A DNA stretch of 64,000 nucleotides from the NCBI GenBank assembly GCA_037134895.1, contig JBAXLI010000012.1:1-64000 (forward strand), read 5' to 3'. Below, piece by piece: positions 15,743 through 23,642 of the stretch (position 1 is its first letter; every line of letters starts with the position of its first letter). This stretch comes from CAIRDP01 sp037134895. GTDB lineage: Bacteria > Bacteroidota > Bacteroidia > Bacteroidales > FEN-979. Made by a program: the position numbers and the translations under genes. Below the pieces are notes generated by a model that saw only the letters and a program-made list of their open reading frames with translations, was not told the DNA's origin and searched no databases.

Positions 15743-17035
15743 TCAGGTCTTCCGCTTTTCCTTTTTCGCAGCCGGGAACAACACATTATTTAATATCAGC
15801 CTGTAACCCGGTGAATTCGGGTGCAGGTTCAGGTCGGTGGGAGGATCGCCAACAAGGTGCTGGTAATCTTCCGGGTCATGGCCTCCAAGAAATGTCCATG
15901 TACCTTTTCCGAAGTCCCCGTGTATGTATCTTGCCTCGTTCAGGGATTTGTTTTCTCCGAGGATCAGCACATTCGGTTTCAGGTATTTCTCATTAAAGGC
16001 AGTGGTTTGTCCCATAAATCCATGGATGAGGGTTTCATGGTCCTGGCAAAGCATGGTTGGCACGGGATCCCATTTTGCCGAAAAGTCGAAGAGGGAGAAA
16101 AAATCATTGTTCCAGTTCAGGTTCTTTGGCCTGGTATCGGTGACATCTATAGACGAAATTTCGTACTCATAAGGATTGTGGACGAGCGAGAAATTCTGGA
16201 AAGCAAAACATTTCTGAAAATCAAGCCTGGAGTCTGCCGATTGGTCCATGGGGTCGCCGTCAAACATCACATCGCAGATATCGATACCCTCGGCCGATAA
16301 AGCCACATCATAACTATCTGGAGCCGAGCACATTGAAAACAGGTAACCTCCCCCTGCGACGAAATCACGAATCTTCTGCGCAACGGCCAGTTTCATCTGA
16401 GAAACCTTTGTAAAACCCAGCTTGCGTGCAGTTCCTTCCTGGAGTTGTACATCTTCATTGTACCAGGGAAAATTTTTATAAGCAGCCCAGAACTTACCAT
16501 ATTGCCCGGTGAAATCTTCGTGATGCATATGAAGCCAGTCATATAAGGGCAGGAGTCCCTGCAGCACCTCATCATCATATATAATGGTATAGGGGATCTC
16601 GGCATAGGTAAGTACAAGGGTAACGGCATCATCCCAGGGTCTTTTATTCTTGGGAGAATAAACAGCTATCTTAGGTGCCTTATGGAGTTTGATCCTATCC
16701 ATATTAACCTGAGGATCTGCAATCTCCTGGAGTATTGCATCGACCTGGGCATCGGCCAGGGCCTGAAACGTCACCCCCCTGATATTACATTCATTCTCGG
16801 TTGCCTTATTGTACTGCATCAGGAAACTGCCCCCGCGGTAATTCAGAAGCCAGTCGACCTGGACCTGCTTTTGCAGCAGCCAGAATGCGATCCCGTAAGC
16901 TTTAAGGTGATTTTTCTGAGCCTCATCCATAGGCAGCAGTAGGTAAACAGCTTTCAGCTGAGTACTTAAAACAAGAAAGAGAACAAGAAGAAAAAGCCTG
17001 TTGTTAGAACGGCATATCCGGGTGATCATTTTCAT
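15743..17035 (-). CDS. Secreted protein with glutaminase-like fold (family often labelled asparagine synthetase B)
   Basis: 430 residues with a signal peptide (hydrophobic about 12-28, ending STQLKA). The mature start VYLLLPMDEAQKNHLKAYGIAFWLL and the segment DFVAGGGYLFSMCSAPDSYDVAL are recognisable. The latter sits like the nucleophile turn of class I glutaminase/ThuA folds, with Cys as a possible catalytic residue. The family is often labelled asparagine synthetase B in Bacteroidota genomes, but no AsnB ATP or N-terminal glutaminase motif is present, so that name looks wrong. The start overlaps the dnaB end by 32 nt, suggesting co-expression. Function unknown; periplasmic or surface location inferred. 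Confidence 0.65.
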   Translation of the reverse strand: MKMITRICRSNNRLFLLVLFLVLSTQLKAVYLLLPMDEAQKNHLKAYGIAFWLLQKQVQVDWLLNYRGGSFLMQYNKATENECNIRGVTFQALADAQVDAILQEIADPQVNMDRIKLHKAPKIAVYSPKNKRPWDDAVTLVLTYAEIPYTIIYDDEVLQGLLPLYDWLHMHHEDFTGQYGKFWAAYKNFPWYNEDVQLQEGTARKLGFTKVSQMKLAVAQKIRDFVAGGGYLFSMCSAPDSYDVALSAEGIDICDVMFDGDPMDQSADSRLDFQKCFAFQNFSLVHNPYEYEISSIDVTDTRPKNLNWNNDFFSLFDFSAKWDPVPTMLCQDHETLIHGFMGQTTAFNEKYLKPNVLILGENKSLNEARYIHGDFGKGTWTFLGGHDPEDYQHLVGDPPTDLNLHPNSPGYRLILNNVLFPAAKKEKRKT

Positions 17036-18572
17036 CCATTTTCGACATGATGGTGCGGGTTCTCACTGAACCATCAAACGATGTATTGGCCGAAATAGTA
17101 TTCGAAGGAGGGTACTCCTGCTCAATATCTGCGAATTTGGCGTACTTCGAGATGAACTTAAGCTGGATGTCCTTCAGAGGGCCGTTACGGTTCTTTGCAA
17201 TGTATACTTCCGCTGCACCCGAGGTGGATTCACCATGCTCGTCAACATCAATCTTGTAATATTCAGGCCTGTATATGAACATTACCATGTCGGCATCCTG
17301 CTCAATTGAGCCGGATTCACGAAGGTCGGAGAGGATAGGTTTGGCAGCTGCTGAACGCTTTTCGGAGGCCCGGCTGAGCTGGGAAAGAGCGATCACCGGA
17401 ACGTCAAGCTCCTTGGCAAGTGTTTTCAGACCTCTCGATATGCTGCTGATCTCCTGTTCCCTGTTGCCCTTGGTCTCATGGCCTCCCTGCATGAGCTGAA
17501 GATAGTCGACAATGATCAGCTGCACATCATGCCTGGCTTTGAGCCTTCTGCACTTGGCACGGAGGTCAAAGATCGAAAGGGCTGGTGTATCGTCGAGAAA
17601 GATAGGAGCTTCAAGCAGACTGCCGATCTTGACGTTCAGCTGCTTCCATTCGTATTCCTCCATTGTTCCTTTCCGAAGCTTTTCCTGAGGTATTTCAGTT
17701 TCAGAAGAGATAAGGCGGGTGACCAGCTGAACCGCCGACATTTCCAGTGAAAAAACCGCAACCGGCTTCTTGAAATCGACGGCTGCATTCCTGGCCATTG
17801 TAAGAGCGAAAGCGGTTTTCCCCATGCCCGGACGGGATGCAATGATGATCAGGTCGGATTTCTGCCAGCCGGATGTGATCCGGTCAAGTTCGGTAAACCC
17901 TGAGCCAACGCCTCGAAGCGAGCCTTCATGGCCTCGGGCAGCTGTGATCTCCTTAATGGCCTCCTTGATGATGGCCTGCATATCCATATAAGTTTTACCG
18001 ATACTGCTTTCACTGATCGAGAACAAACCTGTTTCAGCTTTGTCGAGCAGGTCGAAAACATCCGATGAGTCCTCGTATGCGTCCTTGATGATCTCCGAAG
18101 ATATCCTGATCAGCTCCCTTTGAATATATTTCTGCAGAATTATCCTGGCATGGAACTCAATATTGGCGGCTGAAGCCACCCTGTTGGTGAGGTTTGTGAT
18201 ATAATATGCGCCGCCCACGATATCCAGTTCACCTGCCTGCCTGAGGTCTTCGGTCACGGTAAGTATGTCGACGGGCTGGTTGCTTCCGTAAAGCCGGTGA
18301 ATGGCAGAATAAATTTTCTGATGCTGTTCCTTGTAGAAAACATCAGGCTTGAGTATTTCAATTACCTCCGCAAGTTTGTCATTCTCAAGCATCATTGCTC
18401 CGAGGACGGCTTCCTCCAGGTCGACTGCCTGGGGAGGTACCTTGCCATATTCAAGGACGTTTTCAGGAGACTGGAGGTTGTCGCTCTTTCTTCTGCTTAC
18501 TCTTGTCTGGCCCTGGGATGTGAACCCTCCGCCAGTATTCCCTCTCTTCTGATTGCTTCCTCTCTCTTCCAT
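17004..18572 (-). CDS. dnaB: Replicative DNA helicase
   Basis: A 522-residue hexameric helicase that unwinds DNA at the replication fork. The N-terminal domain contains PPQAVDLEEAVLGAMM (about residues 47-62). The RecA-like C-terminal domain has Walker A SRPGMGKTAFAL (about 245-256), Walker B LIIVDYLQLM, and LSQLSRASEKR. The C-terminus ends DENDHPDMPF, a short acidic-hydrophobic tip. A -7-like box lies at 18577-18584, only about 5 bp before the ATG at 18572, which would leave almost no leader if it is the promoter. Confidence 0.97.
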   Translation of the reverse strand: MEERGSNQKRGNTGGGFTSQGQTRVSRRKSDNLQSPENVLEYGKVPPQAVDLEEAVLGAMMLENDKLAEVIEILKPDVFYKEQHQKIYSAIHRLYGSNQPVDILTVTEDLRQAGELDIVGGAYYITNLTNRVASAANIEFHARIILQKYIQRELIRISSEIIKDAYEDSSDVFDLLDKAETGLFSISESSIGKTYMDMQAIIKEAIKEITAARGHEGSLRGVGSGFTELDRITSGWQKSDLIIIASRPGMGKTAFALTMARNAAVDFKKPVAVFSLEMSAVQLVTRLISSETEIPQEKLRKGTMEEYEWKQLNVKIGSLLEAPIFLDDTPALSIFDLRAKCRRLKARHDVQLIIVDYLQLMQGGHETKGNREQEISSISRGLKTLAKELDVPVIALSQLSRASEKRSAAAKPILSDLRESGSIEQDADMVMFIYRPEYYKIDVDEHGESTSGAAEVYIAKNRNGPLKDIQLKFISKYAKFADIEQEYPPSNTISANTSFDGSVRTRTIMSKMDENDHPDMPF

Positions 18573-18576
18573 CCGC

Positions 18577-18584
18577 CAAAAATA
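18577..18584 (-). promoter_or_regulatory. Candidate -7 box very close to the dnaB start
   Basis: Minus-strand TATTTTTG matches TAnnTTTG. A transcript starting 5-7 nt downstream would begin at or next to the dnaB ATG. No TTG lies at the 19-nt spacing, so this is a weak call. Confidence 0.3.
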
Positions 18585-18635
18585 CTATGAAACTCAAAGA
18601 TGCCGGTATAATCCCGCAGAATTAGTTTTCAACAA

Positions 18636-19916
18636 TCACAGCGCAAACAGCAGGCCTATATGCCCCCAGGCATGCCACCAGTTATTGCTGAACTCCGGGC
18701 TCAGGACTATCTGTTCAATCTCGATGCCGACGGCCCCACAGGTAAAAGTGAATCCAAGGGAAGACTGGGAAACTAACCTTATGATCGAGGCAGAAGGTAT
18801 GGTATACACACTGTTGCTGTTGATTAGTCCGCCCTGGAGGGTCGCATCATAACCGATCACGCGCCCCGAGCCCTTCAAACTAAAAAAATACTGCATTACC
18901 CTTGCACCCCTGGCAATGAGAACCCGTTTTTTCCTTACCCCGAGGTCGGAGAAAAAATCGTTAAACCATCCAAGCCTAAGGTTAAATCCTCCTCCAAGAT
19001 TGGTATACAGGGTCCCCAGGGCTGCGTTTCCCGAAAGTATCAGCTGGGTATGTGCAGTGTTGATGATTCCTTTGCTGAGAGAAACAGTATAGTTTATTAC
19101 TGCATCGGTTGAGATCTGGTATTCCCAGCCCAGGGGCTCATTATTGTAAGGAACATATTTATGGAACAGGTCTTGCACAGTCCCTCCCAGTGAAGGCGGA
19201 CCTATAACCCCCAGTCCGAGTTCCGAAACCTGCCTGAAATGGTGGGTTTCATCATTAGTGACTTTGAAACTCCCGAAGTAAAGGTATGAAGCGTAAGGCC
19301 TGTCGCCATATAAAATTCCCCCGACCTTGGTCGTCGAGGGTGTATAGAGATTCTGAATAAGAGATAATCCATAGTAGTTCCTGGCTTTGCCCCAGTAAGG
19401 AAGTAAAATGTATTTAACCGGATTGTCGCTGAGAGCCGGAGCTACATATTCAAAACTGATACCATTGGTGAAGAACTGGTCAGTATAATCAAAAATGTCA
19501 TTGTCGAATCCGATCTTCAGAACCCTGTCGGGGCTCAGGGTGATTGCCGACTGGAACGCCGAATCTCCCAGTTTCTTTAACAGTTCCGTGTTCAGTGGTT
19601 CCGAAAAATCAGGCCTGAACTCCCCGGTCCGCAGTTGCTCAATGGTCTTCAAGCGAACAGAATCAGTCTGCCTGTAGGTTGTGACTATGACAATCGTCTC
19701 AGGCCTTCCCTTTTTTTTATGGATTGAATGTCGGCGGATGGCAGAGCGGCTTTGACTGCCGGCTGCCTCAGAAACAGTGTTGGCCGGTCGCTTATGGCTT
19801 TGGTCAATAATTGCCTTTAGCCTGCCGGGAGGAATGACTTTGTTCTGGGACTTTCGTTCATCCGGATTACAGGCAAAAAGAAAAATAAGCAGAACGGTTG
19901 CAAAGAATAGCCGCAT
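18636..19916 (-). CDS. LpxR-like outer-membrane lipid A deacylase with lipobox and N-terminal extension
   Basis: 426 residues. The domain from about residue 134 matches the LpxR/DUF2219 beta-barrel family, with the active-site pair in DNDIFDYTDQFFTNGISFEY (N139, D140), GDRPYASYLYF, and ELGLGVIGPPSLGGTVQDLFHK. LpxR removes the 3'-acyloxyacyl chain of lipid A in the outer membrane. Unlike classical LpxR, the protein begins MRLFFATVLLIFLFAC, a lipobox with Cys16, and has about 115 basic, low-complexity residues before the barrel. It lies 27 bp downstream of lpxK, the lipid A 4'-kinase, so a lipid A role is doubly supported. Activity is inferred. Confidence 0.8.
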   Translation of the reverse strand: MRLFFATVLLIFLFACNPDERKSQNKVIPPGRLKAIIDQSHKRPANTVSEAAGSQSRSAIRRHSIHKKKGRPETIVIVTTYRQTDSVRLKTIEQLRTGEFRPDFSEPLNTELLKKLGDSAFQSAITLSPDRVLKIGFDNDIFDYTDQFFTNGISFEYVAPALSDNPVKYILLPYWGKARNYYGLSLIQNLYTPSTTKVGGILYGDRPYASYLYFGSFKVTNDETHHFRQVSELGLGVIGPPSLGGTVQDLFHKYVPYNNEPLGWEYQISTDAVINYTVSLSKGIINTAHTQLILSGNAALGTLYTNLGGGFNLRLGWFNDFFSDLGVRKKRVLIARGARVMQYFFSLKGSGRVIGYDATLQGGLINSNSVYTIPSASIIRLVSQSSLGFTFTCGAVGIEIEQIVLSPEFSNNWWHAWGHIGLLFAL

Positions 19917-19943
19917 AGGGGCTGCAATTTAGCTAATTCCCTC

Positions 19944-21002
19944 TCAGGTTTTATTCTTGCTCACAAAGCTCTTAACCTTACGGTCGAAGAGCTCTTTGTC
20001 CTTCCCGTGAAACTCGATGCTGACGGGGATGAAAAAGATAGGAAGATGTTTGATCAAAGGGAAAAGTTCGGTTGTTTTAAGGCGCATCGCATCCTTTTCG
20101 GTCGTAATAATCACTTTTTTCTGGGAAATGATGTCGTTATACCTTGTTTCGATTTTCGCGATATCATTTTCATCGAACGAATGATGATCCCCGTAGTTCA
20201 GGACTATCACATTGGAGCAATACCTTTCTATATGTTCTTTCAGCAAACTGTAGTCGGCGATCCCGGTAAGCAGTATGATACTGACCAGCTTTGATGGAAA
20301 CACCGGCCATTCCTCTTCAGAAAGGGGAACAGGATCCCCGTGTACAACATATGAGAAAAATACCTGCTGATGTTTAAGGGGCTTCAGGTCTTCCAGGATC
20401 CTCCTTCTTGATATAGGAGAAAAGACCTTAGGGGTTTTTGTGACAATGATGATGTCGGCCCGGCTGGCTCCGCCTCTGAATTCCCTCAACGAGCCCGAAG
20501 GAACCACATGGTCATCAGTATACAATTTGTTGCAGGATGTGAGAAGAACAGACAATCCCGGTTTAACATAACGGTGCTGAAATGCATCGTCAAGCACTAT
20601 CACATCAAGGTCAGTGTACTTACTGATGAGGTTTGTAATGCCCCGTTTCCGGTTCTCGTCAACAGCAACTTTGATATCGTCGAATTTTCTGATCAGTTGC
20701 AGGGGCTCGTCGCCAATGTATTTAACATTTGACTTTCTTGAGCCTATGATGAACCCTTTGCTTTCCCTTCCATATCCGCGGCTGAGAACCGCAATAAAAC
20801 TATCGGGCGAAAGCAGCCTGATGAGATACTCGGTGTGGGGAGTCTTGCCTGTGCCTCCCATTGACAGATTGCCCACCGAGATCAAGGCTTTCCCGAAGGC
20901 AGCAGAAGGCAGGATCTTCAGGTCAAAGAGAAGGTTCCTGAGCATCATCCCGAAGCCGTAAAGCAGTGAAAAGGGATATACTATGTACTGAAGCAGCTGC
21001 AT
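19944..21002 (-). CDS. lpxK: Tetraacyldisaccharide 4'-kinase
   Basis: 352 residues. It phosphorylates the 4' position of the lipid A disaccharide at the inner membrane. The P-loop SVGNLSMGGTGKTPHTEYL (G49-T54) and DVIVLDDAFQHRYV, with the DDxxQH element, identify the family. A hydrophobic N-terminus fits membrane association. The LpxR-like gene follows in the same direction, and a lone response regulator lies 58 bp upstream. Confidence 0.95.
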   Translation of the reverse strand: MQLLQYIVYPFSLLYGFGMMLRNLLFDLKILPSAAFGKALISVGNLSMGGTGKTPHTEYLIRLLSPDSFIAVLSRGYGRESKGFIIGSRKSNVKYIGDEPLQLIRKFDDIKVAVDENRKRGITNLISKYTDLDVIVLDDAFQHRYVKPGLSVLLTSCNKLYTDDHVVPSGSLREFRGGASRADIIIVTKTPKVFSPISRRRILEDLKPLKHQQVFFSYVVHGDPVPLSEEEWPVFPSKLVSIILLTGIADYSLLKEHIERYCSNVIVLNYGDHHSFDENDIAKIETRYNDIISQKKVIITTEKDAMRLKTTELFPLIKHLPIFFIPVSIEFHGKDKELFDRKVKSFVSKNKT

Positions 21003-21060
21003 TGTTACAATGCCTAAAATTACGAAAAAAACGCAATGAATTTTTAAGGCGGCAGGAATT

Positions 21061-21450
21061 TTACAAGGCTTCTTTCAGAATGTACCTGAGGTTTTTGAGA
21101 AGTTCAGTCATCCCTGTCTCAAGTTTGCTTGTCTTGACAATAAAGTCAAAAGCGCCTTCGTCGAGCAATTTGATGGCAAGAACAGGATCGGCCATCGAAG
21201 AAAAATAGACTACCCTTATCTCGGGAAAATGATCTCTTACTTTCTTCAGGAAATCCAAACCCGTATAATTTCCGATGTCATAATCGGTAATTATAAAGTC
21301 CGGGATTGTGTTCTTTTCCAGCCTGTACAAACATTCGAGCCCATTCGGGAAGGTTTGTACATTATTCAATTTGTTGATATTCAAATGGTATTTGATCAGG
21401 CTATTATGGATTGGGTTTTTGTCGACAATAAAAATGCTGGGTGTTTGCAT
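21061..21450 (-). CDS. Single-domain response regulator (CheY-like)
   Basis: 129 residues, a receiver domain alone. The acidic pocket has D10 in IFIVDKN (the usual second acid is replaced by Lys), the phospho-acceptor is D56 in IITDYDIGNYTGLDFL, and the conserved Lys is K106 in FDFIVKTS. There is no output domain and no kinase nearby, so it probably acts by protein contact in a phosphorelay. It is followed in the same direction by lpxK, but the 58-bp gap and different function make co-regulation uncertain. Confidence 0.88.
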   Translation of the reverse strand: MQTPSIFIVDKNPIHNSLIKYHLNINKLNNVQTFPNGLECLYRLEKNTIPDFIITDYDIGNYTGLDFLKKVRDHFPEIRVVYFSSMADPVLAIKLLDEGAFDFIVKTSKLETGMTELLKNLRYILKEAL

Positions 21451-21576
21451 GATAACCTGTTCAGGTTTTATTTAAGGGTCAAATATTCAAAATAAAAGGA
21501 GTGTTTTCTGTCACCTTACATGAAAACTTGTAAACAACTTACTAACATGAAATCTCCTGTAAATCTCTGGATTTCT

Positions 21577-21584
21577 TATTTTTG
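21577..21584 (+). promoter_or_regulatory. Candidate -7 box for the nif3 gene
   Basis: TATTTTTG matches TAnnTTTG and ends 18 nt before the ATG at 21603. It overlaps an in-frame TTG at 21582, which argues against that codon being the start. The -33 element is not clear. Confidence 0.5.
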
Positions 21585-21602
21585 AGATCTCAAACCTGGT
21601 AT

Positions 21603-22697
21603 ATGAAAGTGAAAGAGATTACATCCTTCCTTGAAACCTTTGCTCCGCTTGCTTTTCAGGAGGATTATGATAATTCCGGACTTATTGTCGGCGACCCGGC
21701 AATGGAAGTTACTGCCGCCCTGGTCTGCCTTGATATTACTCCCGGGATCGTCGAAGAAGCCAGGACGAGGAACTGCAACTTAATTATATCGCATCATCCT
21801 TTTATTTTCAGGGGATTGAAAAAAATCGAACCCGGGAAACCTGAATCCGACATCCTTGTAAGCCTTATAAAAAATGATACCGCTGTATATGCCATTCATA
21901 CGAGCATCGATAATTCAGCAGATGGATTAAACGATTATCTCTGCCTCAGGCTCGGGCTTGTAAACAGGAAGATATTGAGTGAGAAGCAAGGCATGCTGTC
22001 AAAACTGGTCACTTTTTGTCCAACAGATTACAGTGACAGAGTTCGTCAGGCTTTGTTCGATGCCGGGGCCGGTGTCATTGGGAAATACGATTTATGCAGT
22101 TATAACATAGAAGGGAAAGGGACTTTCAGGGCTTCTTCAGAGGCTAATCCCTTCCTTGGCAAGAAAAACACCTTGCATTTTGAGAATGAAACCCGGATCG
22201 AACTTATTTTCCCATCCTATATCAGGGAAAAGCTCCTGCAGGCACTTTTTTCGGCTCACCCTTACGAGGAGGTTGCTTACGACATTTACCCTTTATCGAA
22301 TACTTTCACTTTGTGCGGGGCCGGGGTGATTGCTGAACTGGACCCTCCGATGGAAGCGACAGAATTCCTTGCATTTGTAAAGAAGAAGCTGGATTTGAAA
22401 ATGATCAGGCATACACCACTGGCTCCCGTGAAAATCAGGAAGGTCGCGGTCTGCAGCGGGTCGGGCAGTTTCCTGATACCAGAGGCTATAAAGGCAGGTG
22501 CCGATACCTTTCTTACCGCAGATATAAAATACCATGAATTTTTTGATGCAAGCACCCGGATTTTGCTTGCCGATATTGGTCATTATGAGAGCGAGCAATG
22601 GATAAAAGACCTGCTGACTGAACGATTGAATGAAAAATTTCCTACCTTTGCAGTCTTTTCCTCAGGGCTGAATACGAATCCTGTAAATTATTTATAA
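21603..22697 (+). CDS. Nif3-like dinuclear metal-binding protein
   Basis: A 364-residue member of the Nif3/YqfO family. MKVKEITSFLETFAPLAFQEDYDNSGLIVGDP opens the first domain. Metal ligands are visible in NLIISHHPFIFRG and in TADIKYHEFFDA and ADIGHYESEQW near the end. A central insert (about 125-240) with VTFCPTDYSDRVRQALFDAGAG and AHPYEEVAYDIYPL is the ferredoxin-like PII-type insert of longer Nif3 proteins. The family forms hexameric toroids, and its biochemical role is unsettled (GTP cyclohydrolase I type 2 has been proposed). It is followed after 9 bp by the zinc-ribbon protein gene, a pairing common in bacteria. Confidence 0.92.
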   Translation: MKVKEITSFLETFAPLAFQEDYDNSGLIVGDPAMEVTAALVCLDITPGIVEEARTRNCNLIISHHPFIFRGLKKIEPGKPESDILVSLIKNDTAVYAIHTSIDNSADGLNDYLCLRLGLVNRKILSEKQGMLSKLVTFCPTDYSDRVRQALFDAGAGVIGKYDLCSYNIEGKGTFRASSEANPFLGKKNTLHFENETRIELIFPSYIREKLLQALFSAHPYEEVAYDIYPLSNTFTLCGAGVIAELDPPMEATEFLAFVKKKLDLKMIRHTPLAPVKIRKVAVCSGSGSFLIPEAIKAGADTFLTADIKYHEFFDASTRILLADIGHYESEQWIKDLLTERLNEKFPTFAVFSSGLNTNPVNYL

Positions 22698-22706
22698 CTG
22701 ATTGAT

Positions 22707-23642
22707 ATGGCAAAGACAAAAGGAGAACCTATCGCAACTTCAAAGCCTTCAAAGATGGCCAAAAAACCGGCCGTAGCTGAACCCGCTGCCGTAGTTGAGA
22801 AAAAAAATACCAAAGAAACCAAGAAAACAGCATCCGCAGTAAAAGAAGAAAAGTCTGCTGAAAAAATTCAGCCGAAAGCAAAAGCTGAAGGCAGCCAGGA
22901 TAAATCGGAAGTGTCGATCGAAAAGAAACTCATTGCACTTTACAGTCTTCAGCAGCTTGACTCCCAGGTCGACAAGATCAGGATTATCAGGGGTGAACTT
23001 CCGCTGGAAGTCCAGGACCTTGAAGATGAGATTGCCGGGCTTGAGACAAGGGTTGAGAACTATGAAACGGAAACTCTTGCTGTTGAAAAATCTGTTTCCG
23101 ATAAAAAATTATTCATCAAGGACTGCCACGCCCTGATCAAAAAGTACGAAGAACAGCAGATGAATGTAAGGAACAACCGTGAATACGATTCTTTATCTAA
23201 GGAAATCGAATTCCAGAATCTCGAGATACAGCTTGCCGAAAAGCGTATCAAGGAGTTTCAGGTCAGCCTTGATTTGAAAAAAGAGGAGATCGACAGGTTT
23301 CAGAAACTGCTTTCCGACCGGAAGAATGATCTTGAGATCAAGAAAAATGAGCTTGATGATATAATTGCTGAGACTGAGAAAGAAGAGTCTGACCTTATCG
23401 ACAACTCTGAAAAGAACAGGAAGTATATTGAAGAAAGGCTTATCACAGCTTATACCAGGATTCGTAAGAATGCCAGGAACGGACTGGCTGTTGTTCAGAT
23501 CGAACGTGATGCTTGCGGCGGATGTTTCAACAAGATACCTCCTCAGCACCAGCTTGACATCAGGATGCATAAAAAAATCATTGTCTGCGAATACTGTGGC
23601 AGAATACTTGTTGATGATGAAATTGTGAAAAGTGTGCGCTGA
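22707..23642 (+). CDS. Coiled-coil protein with C-terminal C4 zinc ribbon
   Basis: 311 residues. The first about 75 residues are Lys/Ala/Glu-rich and disordered (AKKPAVAEPAAVVEKKN). Residues about 80-255 are a long charged coiled coil (LQQLDSQVDKIRIIRGELP and following). The C-terminal zinc ribbon has two CxxC pairs, ACGGCFNKIPP and VCEYCGRILV. The architecture matches the CT398/zf-RING_7 family, whose exact function is unknown although links to nucleic acids or secretion have been suggested. Its stop overlaps the next start (TGATG), so translation of the TPR gene is coupled. Confidence 0.87.
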   Translation: MAKTKGEPIATSKPSKMAKKPAVAEPAAVVEKKNTKETKKTASAVKEEKSAEKIQPKAKAEGSQDKSEVSIEKKLIALYSLQQLDSQVDKIRIIRGELPLEVQDLEDEIAGLETRVENYETETLAVEKSVSDKKLFIKDCHALIKKYEEQQMNVRNNREYDSLSKEIEFQNLEIQLAEKRIKEFQVSLDLKKEEIDRFQKLLSDRKNDLEIKKNELDDIIAETEKEESDLIDNSEKNRKYIEERLITAYTRIRKNARNGLAVVQIERDACGGCFNKIPPQHQLDIRMHKKIIVCEYCGRILVDDEIVKSVR

